NCBI RefSeq assembly: GCF_005960665.1
Contig: NZ_CP040676.1
Coordinates: forward strand, 692,501-756,500
DNA: 64,000 nucleotides
Reading direction: 5' to 3'
Origin: Exiguobacterium mexicanum
Lineage (GTDB): Bacteria > Bacillota > Bacilli > Exiguobacteriales > Exiguobacteriaceae
The translations under genes were made by a program, and so were the position numbers. The notes under the pieces were generated by a model. That model saw only the letters and a list, made by a program, of their open reading frames with translations. It made no database searches and had not been told where the DNA came from. Positions 1 through 7,432 of this stretch are shown one piece after another; positions within the stretch are counted from its first letter, which is position 1, and every line of letters starts with the position of its first letter.

Positions 1-1592
1 TGGAACGAGTACCGGTCGACAAGCTTGAACAAAAGAAACAAACGACTGAATGGAAGCGAGACGCCTACCGCGAAATCAATCGCTCACTCATGACAATGCG
101 GAACAGTGCGGTCGATCTCATGTTTAGTCGAAACTTTCTGGCTAAAACTGCATCGTCATCTGACACGTCTCGTGTAGAAGTCACTTCTTCACCATCGAGT
201 GGGAATGCCGCGCTCGAGATTCGAAGTGTAGAGAATTTGGCAACTTCTGCGAGTCATATTGTTCAATTGAGAGATAAGAATAACAATTTGGTAACGCGAG
301 AGACTGCTGCTAAGGATTTGGACTTAGAAATCAATACAAAAATACAAACGTTCACGGGTTCCCCAACTGAAGTTACTTTAGATTCAAAGATGAATGACGG
401 CGGTAAACTGTTTATTAACAATGTAGAATTGTTGCCGACAGAATATACCTATGATTCAGCTACAGGAAAAGTGACATTCAATTCACAGATTGCTGAAGGG
501 GCTGAATTAAAGTACGAATCCGGTTTTAAAATCGAATATATTAACAAGGACGGCGGTACTCCAGCAGAGCTGACGATTGGAGCAGATGCCAAGTTTAGTG
601 ATGTTATCACTCAATTGAGTTCGAAAGACACAAATTTCTCCGCATTCTTCAACGAAGCTTCTGGGGAGTTGGCACTAACTCATCGAAACACTGGAAGTGA
701 ATCGACGATTGCTTTCACTGGTGCAGCAGCAACGTTTTTTAACGCTAGTGTTGCAAGCGACATTAAAGGTGAAGATGCAGTTTTCAACGTAAATGGGATT
801 CAGCTAACACGAAGTTCGAATACGGTGATAATCGACAATATGACAATCACACTTAAGTCTGAGTTTAAAGCTGCTGATAATCCGACGCCAGTTACGCTCT
901 TGGCCGCAACCGACACCCAAAAGATTTTCGACAACATCAAAGGATTCGTCGACAAATATAATGAGACAATTGATCTTATGAATAAAAAAGTCCGTGAAGA
1001 ACGTTTCCGTTCATTTACTCCGCTCACTCAGGCACAGCGCGATGAACTCTCTGAAGACGAAATCAAGAAGTGGGAAGACAAAGCAATGAGCGGGATGCTT
1101 CGTGGCGATACGATTGTTCGAAGTGCGATGGATACGATGCGTAGCAAATGGTCAAGTACATCGGTTTCAACGAATGATGATACGATGCAACAATTGTTCC
1201 AAATCGGACTTGCGACCGGTGCTGATTTCACAAGTGGCGGGAAAATCGAGTTGAATGAAGAGAAACTCAAAGCCGCTATCGAGAATGATCCAGAGCAGGT
1301 GTATCAACTGTTCACAAATGCAGAAAGTGGATTGCTTCCACAAATTCGTGATGCAGCGACTAACTCACGGTCATCCATCACACGGATTGCTGGTGCTGAT
1401 GGTGCCGGTGCCCCGACGTATTCAATGGGACGTGAAATGAACGCAATAGATACTCGTATCCAGCGCTTAAACGATTTATTAGTCGATAAAGAAAACGCCT
1501 ACTACCGTCGCTTCGCAGCGATGGAGACGGCGATGAACCAGGCGAACTCGCAAGCCGCCTCACTTCAACAGTTCTTAGGCGGAGGCATGTAA
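1..1592 (+). CDS. fliD: Flagellar filament cap protein FliD (5' truncated)
   Basis: The reading frame is open from base 3, so the true start lies before the window; the ATG at 90 is internal. FliD caps the growing filament and directs flagellin polymerisation outside the cell. The first visible residues (ERVPVDKLEQKKQ) match the conserved FliD N-terminal segment that follows the lost start. The C-terminus (about 40 residues ending QFLGGGM) is heptad-like and fits the coiled-coil FliD_C end. fliS and fliT follow directly, which is the classic order. The middle (about 150-1000) is clearly more AT-rich than the ends, as expected for the variable, surface-exposed D2/D3 domains. Family assignment is firm; the truncation is from the window edge only. 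Confidence 0.95.
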   Translation, partial: ERVPVDKLEQKKQTTEWKRDAYREINRSLMTMRNSAVDLMFSRNFLAKTASSSDTSRVEVTSSPSSGNAALEIRSVENLATSASHIVQLRDKNNNLVTRETAAKDLDLEINTKIQTFTGSPTEVTLDSKMNDGGKLFINNVELLPTEYTYDSATGKVTFNSQIAEGAELKYESGFKIEYINKDGGTPAELTIGADAKFSDVITQLSSKDTNFSAFFNEASGELALTHRNTGSESTIAFTGAAATFFNASVASDIKGEDAVFNVNGIQLTRSSNTVIIDNMTITLKSEFKAADNPTPVTLLAATDTQKIFDNIKGFVDKYNETIDLMNKKVREERFRSFTPLTQAQRDELSEDEIKKWEDKAMSGMLRGDTIVRSAMDTMRSKWSSTSVSTNDDTMQQLFQIGLATGADFTSGGKIELNEEKLKAAIENDPEQVYQLFTNAESGLLPQIRDAATNSRSSITRIAGADGAGAPTYSMGREMNAIDTRIQRLNDLLVDKENAYYRRFAAMETAMNQANSQAASLQQFLGGGM

Positions 1593-1606
1593 GAGGAGGA
1601 ATTTAA

Positions 1607-1981
1607 ATGGTAGCCAACCCATATGCAGCTTATCAAAATAATGCGGTCACGACCGCTAACCCGCAAGAACTGACGCTCATGCTGTATGACGGGGCACTCA
1701 AGTTCATACGCCTCGCCAAACTCGCCATCGAGCAAGGAAACCTGGACTTGAAGAACACGAACATCCAAAAAGCGCAAGCCATCTTCCAAGAGATGCGCTT
1801 GACGCTCAATAAGAACATCGCAATCTCGGCGAACCTTGACTTGCTGTACGAGTACATGTGGCGTCGTCTTTTGGACGCAAACATCAAGAACGACGCAATC
1901 ATCCTCGACGAAGTGCTCGACTTTACGACAGAGCTCCGCGACACGTGGAAGGAAGCGATGAAACTCGCGAAGCAAGCATGA
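1607..1981 (+). CDS. fliS: Flagellin export chaperone FliS
   Basis: This 124-residue protein has the usual FliS length. It carries the family's N-terminal pattern (YAAYQNNAVTTANPQELTLM) followed by an all-helical core. FliS binds the flagellin C-terminus in the cytoplasm and prevents early polymerisation. Its RBS (GAGGAGG) lies about 8 nt before the ATG, and the gene begins 14 nt after fliD. Its stop overlaps the fliT start as ATGA. A second, divergent FliS copy is present at 6756-7136, so this one is probably the general chaperone of the main flagellum. Confidence 0.95.
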   Translation: MVANPYAAYQNNAVTTANPQELTLMLYDGALKFIRLAKLAIEQGNLDLKNTNIQKAQAIFQEMRLTLNKNIAISANLDLLYEYMWRRLLDANIKNDAIILDEVLDFTTELRDTWKEAMKLAKQA

Positions 1982-2331
1982 GACCGATTGATGAGATTAT
2001 CTTCAAAACACAGCGATTAAAAGATTTACTAGCGAAAGTACCGGAAGAACCGACGTATGACACGTGGATGGATCAAATCCATGAGTTGCTTGACGACCGA
2101 GAGCAATTGCTCGCGGCGCACGGGCCAGACTTGAAGGACGCCGACCAGACGGTGATTCGTCAGCTCGTCGATGACAGTCAACAGATCGCGCGTTTGATTG
2201 AGGCGGAGCATCAACGTCTCGGAATGACGCTCGGGACGGCGCGACAAGAACGGAAGACGGTTAAGTCTTACGTTGATCCTTATGAAGACGTCGATTCTAA
2301 CTTCTCAGGATTGTTCGATCAACAGACATAA
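1978..2331 (+). CDS. fliT: FliT-like flagellar chaperone
   Basis: The start is the ATG at 1978, which overlaps the fliS stop (ATGA), giving 117 residues. An upstream in-frame start at 1858 would lie inside fliS and is not used here. The protein is short, charged and predicted helical, with no membrane segment. FliT proteins are chaperones for FliD and usually follow fliS. Similarity is judged mainly from position, size and helical character, because FliT sequences diverge strongly. It ends the operon, just before a strong terminator. Confidence 0.75.
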   Translation: MRPIDEIIFKTQRLKDLLAKVPEEPTYDTWMDQIHELLDDREQLLAAHGPDLKDADQTVIRQLVDDSQQIARLIEAEHQRLGMTLGTARQERKTVKSYVDPYEDVDSNFSGLFDQQT

Positions 2332-2333
2332 AA

Positions 2334-2366
2334 ACAACTCGAAGGCGCGCCTTCGAGCTGTTTTTA
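2334..2366. terminator. Bidirectional intrinsic terminator, fliT / DUF3021
   Basis: A perfect 10-bp stem (CTCGAAGGCG/CGCCTTCGAG), extended by AACA/TGTT, is followed by a T-run on the plus strand and preceded by an A-run that serves the minus strand. It separates the convergent fliT and DUF3021 genes. Confidence 0.9.
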
Positions 2367-2367
2367 T

Positions 2368-2745
2368 TTATGAGGTTTTGATTTGTTGTCGCACTTTCAA
2401 AAGCATTCTGGATACCGTGAACAAAACTAGCCCGCTCATATTAAACTTCAAGTAAGCCAATAGGGCATCATGTAACGACGTCACAGGTAGAAAACCGCTG
2501 AATATGACGAGCGGCAGAATCGTCACATGCATTGTTATCCAATGAATCAGAATATGTTTTGGAAACGACCAACAACTCACTTCATAGATGACACTCGTCA
2601 AACCAAGGAAGAATGCCATCCCACCATAAACGAGCATATTATGTACACCTTCCATATTTCCGCTCCACCATTGATACATCGCAAGCAACCCAAATAGCAT
2701 GAACCACTTCACGCCACGAACCAATCCTGTTTTCAATAAACTCAT
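2368..2745 (-). CDS. DUF3021-like four-helix membrane protein
   Basis: 125 residues with about four hydrophobic helices (around 13-30, 37-55, 65-90, 97-115). Size and topology fit the DUF3021 family, whose members often sit beside LytTR regulators. No LytTR gene is present here, so its role is unknown. It is monocistronic. It appears more AT-rich than the flagellar genes, which may reflect local transfer. The family call is by pattern only. Confidence 0.6.
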   Translation of the reverse strand: MSLLKTGLVRGVKWFMLFGLLAMYQWWSGNMEGVHNMLVYGGMAFFLGLTSVIYEVSCWSFPKHILIHWITMHVTILPLVIFSGFLPVTSLHDALLAYLKFNMSGLVLFTVSRMLLKVRQQIKTS

Positions 2746-2904
2746 CTATCTCGTCCCCTCATTCATGTGTTGTCTTTGTATACGATTTGATTTGGAAAAA
2801 GTTTTAATATGGATGTAAGGATGCAAAGACGCCTGTTTTCGTATAAAATCGGGTAAATACCACTGTAACCGTTGCTTCTGTTCTGGAAAGGGGAGGGAAA
2901 CGAG

Positions 2905-3090
2905 ATGAGTGAGAAAAAGGTAAAGCCTAAGTCATCGAAAGATCGTCGTTACTTCGTCTACGGTCCAGAAGGGGCGTACGATGAGTATGTGGAACGTGAC
3001 CCTAAACTTGAAGCGTACATCGAAGACGATGCGCCAATCGAGGACGGGCCCGATCCGTATGAAGAAGAAGAGCTCAAATCACGAGGATAA
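2905..3090 (+). CDS. Small acidic hypothetical protein
   Basis: The ATG at 2905 is preceded by a strong GGGGAGGG ribosome binding site 5-6 nt upstream and gives 61 residues. A longer frame from 2872 lacks a site. The N-terminus is basic (KVKPKSSKDRR) and the C-terminus very acidic (EDDAPIEDGPDPYEEEE). No membrane segment, cysteine or known domain is seen. It is a single gene closed by its own terminator. Function unknown. Confidence 0.75.
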   Translation: MSEKKVKPKSSKDRRYFVYGPEGAYDEYVERDPKLEAYIEDDAPIEDGPDPYEEEELKSRG

Positions 3091-3098
3091 ATCAGTTG

Positions 3099-3131
3099 AA
3101 GTCAAGGTCCAATCGCGGACCTTGACTTTTA
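3099..3131 (+). terminator. Intrinsic terminator
   Basis: A 12-bp stem (AAGTCAAGGTCC/GGACCTTGACTT) with a 6-nt loop is followed by TTTTATTTATT. It lies 8 nt after the small acidic gene. Confidence 0.9.
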
Positions 3132-3237
3132 TTTATTCAGGGTGATGACCCTATACGTTTTCTTACACCGGTCAGACTAGACAATCCAGTATGCTCATCT
3201 TATCAACCACCACTCATACAAAAAGGAGAGAACTAAG

Positions 3238-3867
3238 ATGAACATGAAACGATATGGATTGATCCTCGCTTTACCTTTAACACTACTTGTAGGCTGTGGA
3301 GAGGCCGATGAACTGAAGACGACAGCGACCGATACGGAGGAAGTTGTAGAGGCAGAGAAAAAGGAAGAACCAGCGGCAGACACAAAAGAAGAAGCAGAAG
3401 TGCAGGAGAGTGAACTTGGTTCAAACCAAATCTTCATGAAGAACAAGGCGCTCGACATCAAAGAGACGATTGGCTCTGTCAACTTCGCCATCGATAAAGT
3501 GCAGACATCCCGACTCACTGTCAACGAAGCGTATCGCGACTCGTTTGACGGGCAAGAAGAAGTGACAGTAGTCGCGATGAATGTCATCGTCGAGAATACG
3601 ATTGACGACACCATCAGTTTTCATCCAAACCAAGCGACGCTCGTGACGAACACGGGCGAACAAGTGTCAGCCGACTTGTGGTTCTCGGATGACGTCGGCG
3701 GCGAGTTCCTCGGGAAAGTGAAGAAGGAAGGGAACGTCCTCTTCTTCGTCAAAGCGATGCCGGAAGAGTTAGAGGACGTGAAAGTTGTCATCGACGGGCC
3801 GTCGGACGCGAACTATCAGTCGATTGGGGAATCCCGTTACGAATATACAATCAACGTCGAGAAATAA
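3238..3867 (+). CDS. DUF4352-type surface lipoprotein
   Basis: 209 residues. The N-terminal signal ends in a lipobox, LLVGC, with the lipidated cysteine at residue 20, so the protein should be anchored to the outer face of the membrane. A Glu/Lys-rich linker (about 25-65) leads to a beta-rich domain (about 75-209). The pattern of that domain (VTVVAMNVIVENTIDDTISF, then a C-terminal YEYTI strand) resembles DUF4352/Telo_bind-like immunoglobulin folds. Its RBS is AAAGGAG. It is monocistronic. A decayed copy of the C-terminus follows at 3909-3995. Ligand and role are unknown. Confidence 0.8.
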   Translation: MNMKRYGLILALPLTLLVGCGEADELKTTATDTEEVVEAEKKEEPAADTKEEAEVQESELGSNQIFMKNKALDIKETIGSVNFAIDKVQTSRLTVNEAYRDSFDGQEEVTVVAMNVIVENTIDDTISFHPNQATLVTNTGEQVSADLWFSDDVGGEFLGKVKKEGNVLFFVKAMPEELEDVKVVIDGPSDANYQSIGESRYEYTINVEK

Positions 3868-3906
3868 CAAATGGCCGCACCAGTTTCTCTGGGGCGGCCA
3901 TTTGTT
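3866..3906. terminator. Intrinsic terminator after DUF4352 lipoprotein
   Basis: The stem AACAAATGGCCGC/GCGGCCATTTGTT (13 bp) begins at the stop codon. There is no long T-run beyond the stem arm itself, but the AT-rich stem base with TTTGTT serves as the tail. Confidence 0.75.
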
Positions 3907-3908
3907 AT

Positions 3909-3995
3909 CCAATTGTTGTGGAGGGACCTTATAATGATCAGTTCCGTAAAATTGCCGAGGAGCGCTATGAATACACGATCGACGTCACCAAATAA
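3909..3995 (+). pseudogene. Decayed 3' tail of a DUF4352 lipoprotein paralogue
   Basis: In the frame that starts at 3909, the bases encode PIVVEGPYNDQFRKIA followed by EERYEYTIDVTK and a stop. This matches the last 27 residues of the intact upstream lipoprotein (VVIDGP, ANYQSIGES, RYEYTINVEK). No start codon or RBS remains, because the upstream part has been replaced by the terminator of the intact gene. The remnant has its own downstream terminator. The simplest reading is a former tandem duplicate that lost its 5' part by deletion. Confidence 0.8.
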
Positions 3996-4031
3996 GAGAA
4001 CGCACATCGCGAAGATGCGCGTTCTCTTATT
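3991..4031. terminator. Bidirectional terminator, remnant / DinB-like gene
   Basis: A long stem (AATAAGAGAACGC...GCGTTCTCTTATT, one mismatch, GCGAA loop) has T-rich ends on both strands. It overlaps the 3' end of the minus-strand DinB-like gene and follows the lipoprotein remnant. Confidence 0.8.
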
Positions 4032-4527
4032 GTCGTTGATGCGGCAACGGAATCGTCAACACGTTCCAGTTCTCGTCGGCAAATACTTTCGCGAGAAAGA
4101 CGATTTGTCCCACGTGATAGCTGTAGTGCGACACTTGTTTCTCAATCGCCCAGATGACGGTCTTCTCTTCACCGCGGATGAAGACGGTCTTGCCGAGGTC
4201 TTCCGGAGTGAGGCTCGAGAGCACGTCGTCCAACAGTTGCCAACGTTCGTCCCACGTCGCCATCAGTTCGGCACGAGACTGCTGTTGGTCCTCGAACTCG
4301 GCGTCACGGTTCCGGTCCAGCTTCTCGCCGTCCGTCGTCAGAAAGTCGGTCCAGCGTGACTTCATGTTGTTTGAGATGTGTTGCACGATAACCGTGAGCG
4401 AGAGCGTGTCTTTCGCGAGCACGCGATGCATATCCTCGTCGTTCACTTGCTTCAACGCGTCTTCGGCGAGCTGTTTCTGTTCCTGAAAAATCGAGCGTAC
4501 CGTTTCGATGTATCTGGTTTCGAACAT
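4027..4527 (-). CDS. DinB-like / DUF1572 family protein
   Basis: 166 residues with the four-helix DinB/YfiT architecture. The metal-binding histidine pattern is visible: VQHISNN near residue 49 and SHYSYHVGQI near residues 132-136. Such proteins bind a divalent metal. Some act as thiol-dependent transferases, but this subgroup is uncharacterised. The RBS (AAAGGAGG) lies about 9 nt before the ATG at 4527. The gene is monocistronic. Confidence 0.8.
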   Translation of the reverse strand: MFETRYIETVRSIFQEQKQLAEDALKQVNDEDMHRVLAKDTLSLTVIVQHISNNMKSRWTDFLTTDGEKLDRNRDAEFEDQQQSRAELMATWDERWQLLDDVLSSLTPEDLGKTVFIRGEEKTVIWAIEKQVSHYSYHVGQIVFLAKVFADENWNVLTIPLPHQRQ

Positions 4528-4737
4528 GGAATGACCTCCTTTGGATTCCTATTAACCATACACCAATCTGAACGTGATAAAAATAATAGTAAAATAGAGA
4601 AATCCGAATTATAATAAGAATGAACCGTGCAAGACGCCACCGCGCGATCGGTTCTTGGATGCCCTGTTTAGGTTTTGACATGATTCATGTCACGTATATC
4701 TCCTTTCGGTTTGGGGGTTCATCCGTGAAGAGAACCG
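4528..4737. other. Intergenic region with unassigned leader-like sequence
   Basis: The stretch upstream of the DinB-like gene is AT-rich (4560-4620) and must hold its promoter; I cannot fix -35/-10 boxes with confidence. On the minus strand, an AAAGGAG site (rc of about 4700-4706) precedes a six-codon frame (MNHVKT) and, 18 nt away, an ATG at 4681 that begins MSKPKQGIQEPIARW. That second frame has no stop until deep inside the DinB gene. A tiny leader peptide is possible, but no gene is called. Confidence 0.35.
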
Positions 4738-4775
4738 ACCGCGTTTGTCCGTGAGTGGATGAGCGCGGTTTTTTT
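4738..4775 (+). terminator. Orphan plus-strand terminator
   Basis: A stem ACCGCG/CGCGGT with a 20-nt loop is followed by seven T. No plus-strand gene precedes it. Upstream, GGTTC/GAACC and TCATCC/GGATGA can also pair. It may end a short RNA or be fortuitous. Confidence 0.4.
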
Positions 4776-4782
4776 GTATACG

Positions 4783-4810
4783 AAAAGGGAGAGCCGCGGC
4801 TCTCCCTTTT
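4783..4810 (-). terminator. Terminator of the accessory flagellar operon
   Basis: A 13-bp stem (AAAAGGGAGAGCC/GGCTCTCCCTTTT) with a 2-nt centre runs into the DUF2225 stop codon on the minus strand. The T-run follows in the minus direction (TTTTCGTATAC). Confidence 0.8.
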
Positions 4811-5474
4811 AGGCATGTTCGATTCTAAAGTCTTCCCAGTGTGATCGGGCCTGGGTCCGGATCCGCTCCGATACTTCCTTGCTGCCGAGCAAGATGCCGT
4901 ACCAGCGCCGGGCATCCTCATACAGACCAAGCGCGGCCGACAAGTCGGCAATCCGCAACATGAGCTGGTCATAAGGGAGGCCGGTCCGGACTTGGTCCGT
5001 GTACGCCTCCTGTACCTCGTTGTACTTGTCGAGCGTCCGTTTCATCCATTCCTTCTCAGACGCCTCATTCCCCATCAGACGATACATCCAGACGAGTCGC
5101 ATACCGAGCATGGCGACGACGGACGGTTTCTGTCCGCTCAGTTGGGCCGTTATGACGGCGAACTTGTATAGTCGGATGACGTGATCGGCCGAGCGGTCGC
5201 CCGTGAGCGCCTCGGCGTTCACCCGGTCGAAGTAGCCCGACTCGAGCGCCTCGCGATTCGTCTTCCGCACCTTGTCGAATGAGTCGTGAAAGACGAGGTG
5301 ACAGTGACTACAGACGGTCGGCTCATAAAAATAAGGGTTGGCACCGTCGTACGTCGTGTATCCGTCCTTCGCGACTTCCTGTGGCCGGATGTGGCGCGAC
5401 AGGACGCGTGGCGTCTCGCTCTGTTTCAAACAATACGGACATTTCACTTTTTTCGAAAAGATATGTTCTGCCAT
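4809..5474 (-). CDS. DUF2225 zinc-ribbon protein
   Basis: About 221 residues. Two Cys pairs at the N-terminus (CPYC near residue 12 and CSHC near residue 56) suggest a zinc site. The rest is helical and TPR-like (YKFAVITAQLS, LGMRLVWMYRL, DARRWYGILL). This matches DUF2225 proteins of Firmicutes, whose function is unknown. ATG codons occur at 5477 and 5474; the RBS GAGGTGAG touches the first, so the second is preferred. It is the last gene of the minus-strand flagellar group, 9 nt after yaaR, and may only share transcription with it. Confidence 0.8.
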   Translation of the reverse strand: MAEHIFSKKVKCPYCLKQSETPRVLSRHIRPQEVAKDGYTTYDGANPYFYEPTVCSHCHLVFHDSFDKVRKTNREALESGYFDRVNAEALTGDRSADHVIRLYKFAVITAQLSGQKPSVVAMLGMRLVWMYRLMGNEASEKEWMKRTLDKYNEVQEAYTDQVRTGLPYDQLMLRIADLSAALGLYEDARRWYGILLGSKEVSERIRTQARSHWEDFRIEHA

Positions 5475-5483
5475 CATCTCACC

Positions 5484-5927
5484 TCACACGTATACGTTGA
5501 CGAGCAGTCCGCGAATCTCACCGACTTGGTCGAGGAGCGACAAACGAGACGCCTCACCCGAGATGACTTGATCCGTCAGCGCTAGTAGCTTTTGGTCAAC
5601 CTGTTCGACAATCTTATAAATCTTCGCCCGGCCGCGGCGGTTGAAGCCGCGTTTGTCCTCGAGGCGGAGCGCCGCGTCAACGGCGTCTTTCATAAAGTCT
5701 TTAATGAGCTGTTTATATTCAGCGAGCGACTCGACCGTTTGGCTCTCGGCGAGGAGCTCGCCTTTCTCGTGGATGGCCGCGATTTGGCGCTGGAAACGCT
5801 CGTGCTCGCGGTCCTCACGCTTTTGGCCGATGACGTTCTGGAAAGAGACGCCGGGCTCGGCCTCAGGGCGTTTCGCTTTGCCGGCGCCGTGAAGCGACTG
5901 CGTCTCCATGATACGACGAATATCCAT
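5484..5927 (-). CDS. yaaR: YaaR family protein (DUF327)
   Basis: 147 residues, helical, with the family's C-terminal pattern (LAEYKQLIKDFMKDAVDAAL, RGRAKIYKIVEQVDQKLLAL). YaaR/DUF327 proteins have no established role. The RBS is GGAAGGA, 8 nt before the ATG. The gene lies 20 nt after the flagellin and 9 nt before the DUF2225 gene. Linkage to flagellin, FliS, FlhB-like and FliK-like genes suggests a part in flagellar assembly or export, which is an inference from context. Confidence 0.85.
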   Translation of the reverse strand: MDIRRIMETQSLHGAGKAKRPEAEPGVSFQNVIGQKREDREHERFQRQIAAIHEKGELLAESQTVESLAEYKQLIKDFMKDAVDAALRLEDKRGFNRRGRAKIYKIVEQVDQKLLALTDQVISGEASRLSLLDQVGEIRGLLVNVYV

Positions 5928-5947
5928 AGAATCCGTCCTTCCTTAAG

Positions 5948-6772
5948 TTAGTTCAATAATTGTAGCACGCCTTGCGGCAATGCGTTCGATTGGGCAATCA
6001 TCGCCATGCCGGATTGGTTCAAGATGTTGAGGCGGGCGAAGTCCATCATCTCGCGCGCCATGTCGGCGTCGCGGATGCGTGACTCGGAAGCCGTCAAGTT
6101 CTCAGACCCAATCGTGACGACGCTCACGTTCGCCTCGAGCCGGTTCTGGATGGCACCGAGTTTCGAGCGTTCGAGCGAGACCGTTTGGATGGCGGCGTCA
6201 AACTTGGCGATGGCGTCATTGGCGCCATCTTGCGTCGTCACATCCAGTCCGTCGATCCCGAGCGCGGCGGCACGCATGTCGTCGACGTTCAAGACGACGC
6301 CTTCGCCGCTTCCGGCCCCGAGTTGGAAGAAGAGTGTCTCATTGCCGGCGATATAGTCACCGTTCATGATCTTCTTCGAGTTGAATTCGGTCGACTCGGC
6401 AATCCGGGTCACTTCAGCCGTGAGGGCCGTGATCTCGTCTTGGATCGCTTTGGCGTCATCACCGCTGAGCGTCCCGTTCGAAGCTTGGACCGACAGCTCG
6501 CGCATCCGTTGCAGGAGGGAATGCGTCTCGCTCATCCCGCCTTCAAGCGTCTGTGTGAGCGAGATGCCGTCGAGGGTGTTGCGCTCGGCCATCGACAGCG
6601 AGTCGAGCCGGATGCGCATCTTCTCGGAGATGGCGAGCCCGGCCGCGTCGTCGGACGCCTTGTTGATGCGGATACCGCTCGAGAGGCGGTCCATCGTCTT
6701 CTTCATCGTCGCCTGGTTGACCGTGAGCGACGAGTAGGCTTTGAGCGCTTGCACGTTATTGGTAATTTTCAT
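5948..6772 (-). CDS. Short flagellin with dedicated chaperone
   Basis: 274 residues from the ATG at 6772, which has CAGGAGG 8-9 nt upstream. The N-terminal D0/D1 domain (MKITNNVQALKAYSSL, LSSGIRINKASDDAAGLAIS) and the C-terminal D1/D0 domain (RDADMAREMMDFARLNIL, ALPQGVLQLLN) are complete. The variable middle is nearly absent, so the filament would be thin and smooth. The start lies 17 nt inside the fliS paralogue, implying translational coupling. The gene sits in the accessory minus-strand operon, away from fliD. Whether it is the main or a secondary filament protein cannot be settled from this window. Confidence 0.92.
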   Translation of the reverse strand: MKITNNVQALKAYSSLTVNQATMKKTMDRLSSGIRINKASDDAAGLAISEKMRIRLDSLSMAERNTLDGISLTQTLEGGMSETHSLLQRMRELSVQASNGTLSGDDAKAIQDEITALTAEVTRIAESTEFNSKKIMNGDYIAGNETLFFQLGAGSGEGVVLNVDDMRAAALGIDGLDVTTQDGANDAIAKFDAAIQTVSLERSKLGAIQNRLEANVSVVTIGSENLTASESRIRDADMAREMMDFARLNILNQSGMAMIAQSNALPQGVLQLLN

Positions 6773-7136
6773 AACGGTTTCCTCCTGCCGGTACGGGTTG
6801 AAGTCGGGCGTTCTCAATCGCCTCGCCCCACGTCTTGTCGAGCTCACTTGCGAGGCCGTGAAGCTCCTCGATCTTGTCCATGTCTTGTTCGATCAATGCC
6901 TCGAGGCTCGATTTCGCCATATAGAGGTAAAGCTCGTCAAGTTGGGCCGAGATGATGCCGCCGCCGTCGTGAAGTCCTTGGTGGAGCTTCGCGAGCAGTT
7001 CGCGTGCTTGACGCAAGTGGCGGTTGCGTTCGGCGATCGTCGCCGTCCTGGCTTGTTCATAGTGGTAGACGAGCGCGTGGAGCATCGCTTGGGTCAGCTC
7101 TTGCGGGCTCATTTCGTATAGTCGGTTCGAATTCAT
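6756..7136 (-). CDS. Second FliS-type flagellin chaperone
   Basis: 126 residues with the FliS pattern: a Y-x-M-SPQELTQ motif near the N-terminus (NRLYEMSPQELTQAMLH) and four predicted helices. It differs strongly from the FliS at 1607-1981. The RBS is AAAGGAG before the ATG at 7136. The start overlaps the FlhB-like stop as ATGA, and its 3' end overlaps the flagellin start by 17 nt. Such tight coupling implies a chaperone dedicated to the flagellin encoded next to it. Confidence 0.88.
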   Translation of the reverse strand: MNSNRLYEMSPQELTQAMLHALVYHYEQARTATIAERNRHLRQARELLAKLHQGLHDGGGIISAQLDELYLYMAKSSLEALIEQDMDKIEELHGLASELDKTWGEAIENARLQPVPAGGNRYENYQ

Positions 7137-7423
7137 GATGGGTCTCCTTTGATGGTATCGAGTTCTTCGATCAGTAATAGCACTTCGGCCATGACGTCAT
7201 ACAGCTGAGGGGGAATCGCATCCCCGAGGTCAAGGTCGAGCAGGTGGCCAAGGAGCGAGTGGTCGTGCTCGATGGCGACGCCGCGCGATCTTGCCTCATC
7301 TAAAATTTTATCGGCGACGGCGCCTGTTCCACGGGCGACGATGACCGGGGCCCGGTCGATCGTCTCGTCATAGCGGACGACGGCGGCCGTCTTGCGTTTC
7401 GTCAAATCCATACGTTGATACAT
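7133..7423 (-). CDS. ylqH: FlhB C-terminal domain-like protein (YlqH type)
   Basis: 96 residues similar to the cytoplasmic C-terminal domain of FlhB/YscU (AAVVRYDETIDRAPVIVARG, ADKILDEARSRGVAI, LLDLDLGDAIPPQLYDVMAEVL). It has no membrane segments. The autocleavage NPTH motif of FlhB is replaced: the matching place reads RYDE. FlhB switches export specificity with FliK, and a FliK-like gene precedes this one by 9 nt. The RBS TAGGAGG lies 5 nt before the ATG at 7423. This pair resembles ylqG-ylqH of Bacillus subtilis, whose role is not established. Confidence 0.87.
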   Translation of the reverse strand: MYQRMDLTKRKTAAVVRYDETIDRAPVIVARGTGAVADKILDEARSRGVAIEHDHSLLGHLLDLDLGDAIPPQLYDVMAEVLLLIEELDTIKGDPS

Positions 7424-7432
7424 AACAGCCTC

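Noticed and set aside
4304-4681. A minus-strand frame starting MSKPKQGIQEPIARW
   Set aside because: The RBS is 18 nt away and the frame has no stop before running through the DinB gene in another frame; only a tiny leader peptide remains possible.
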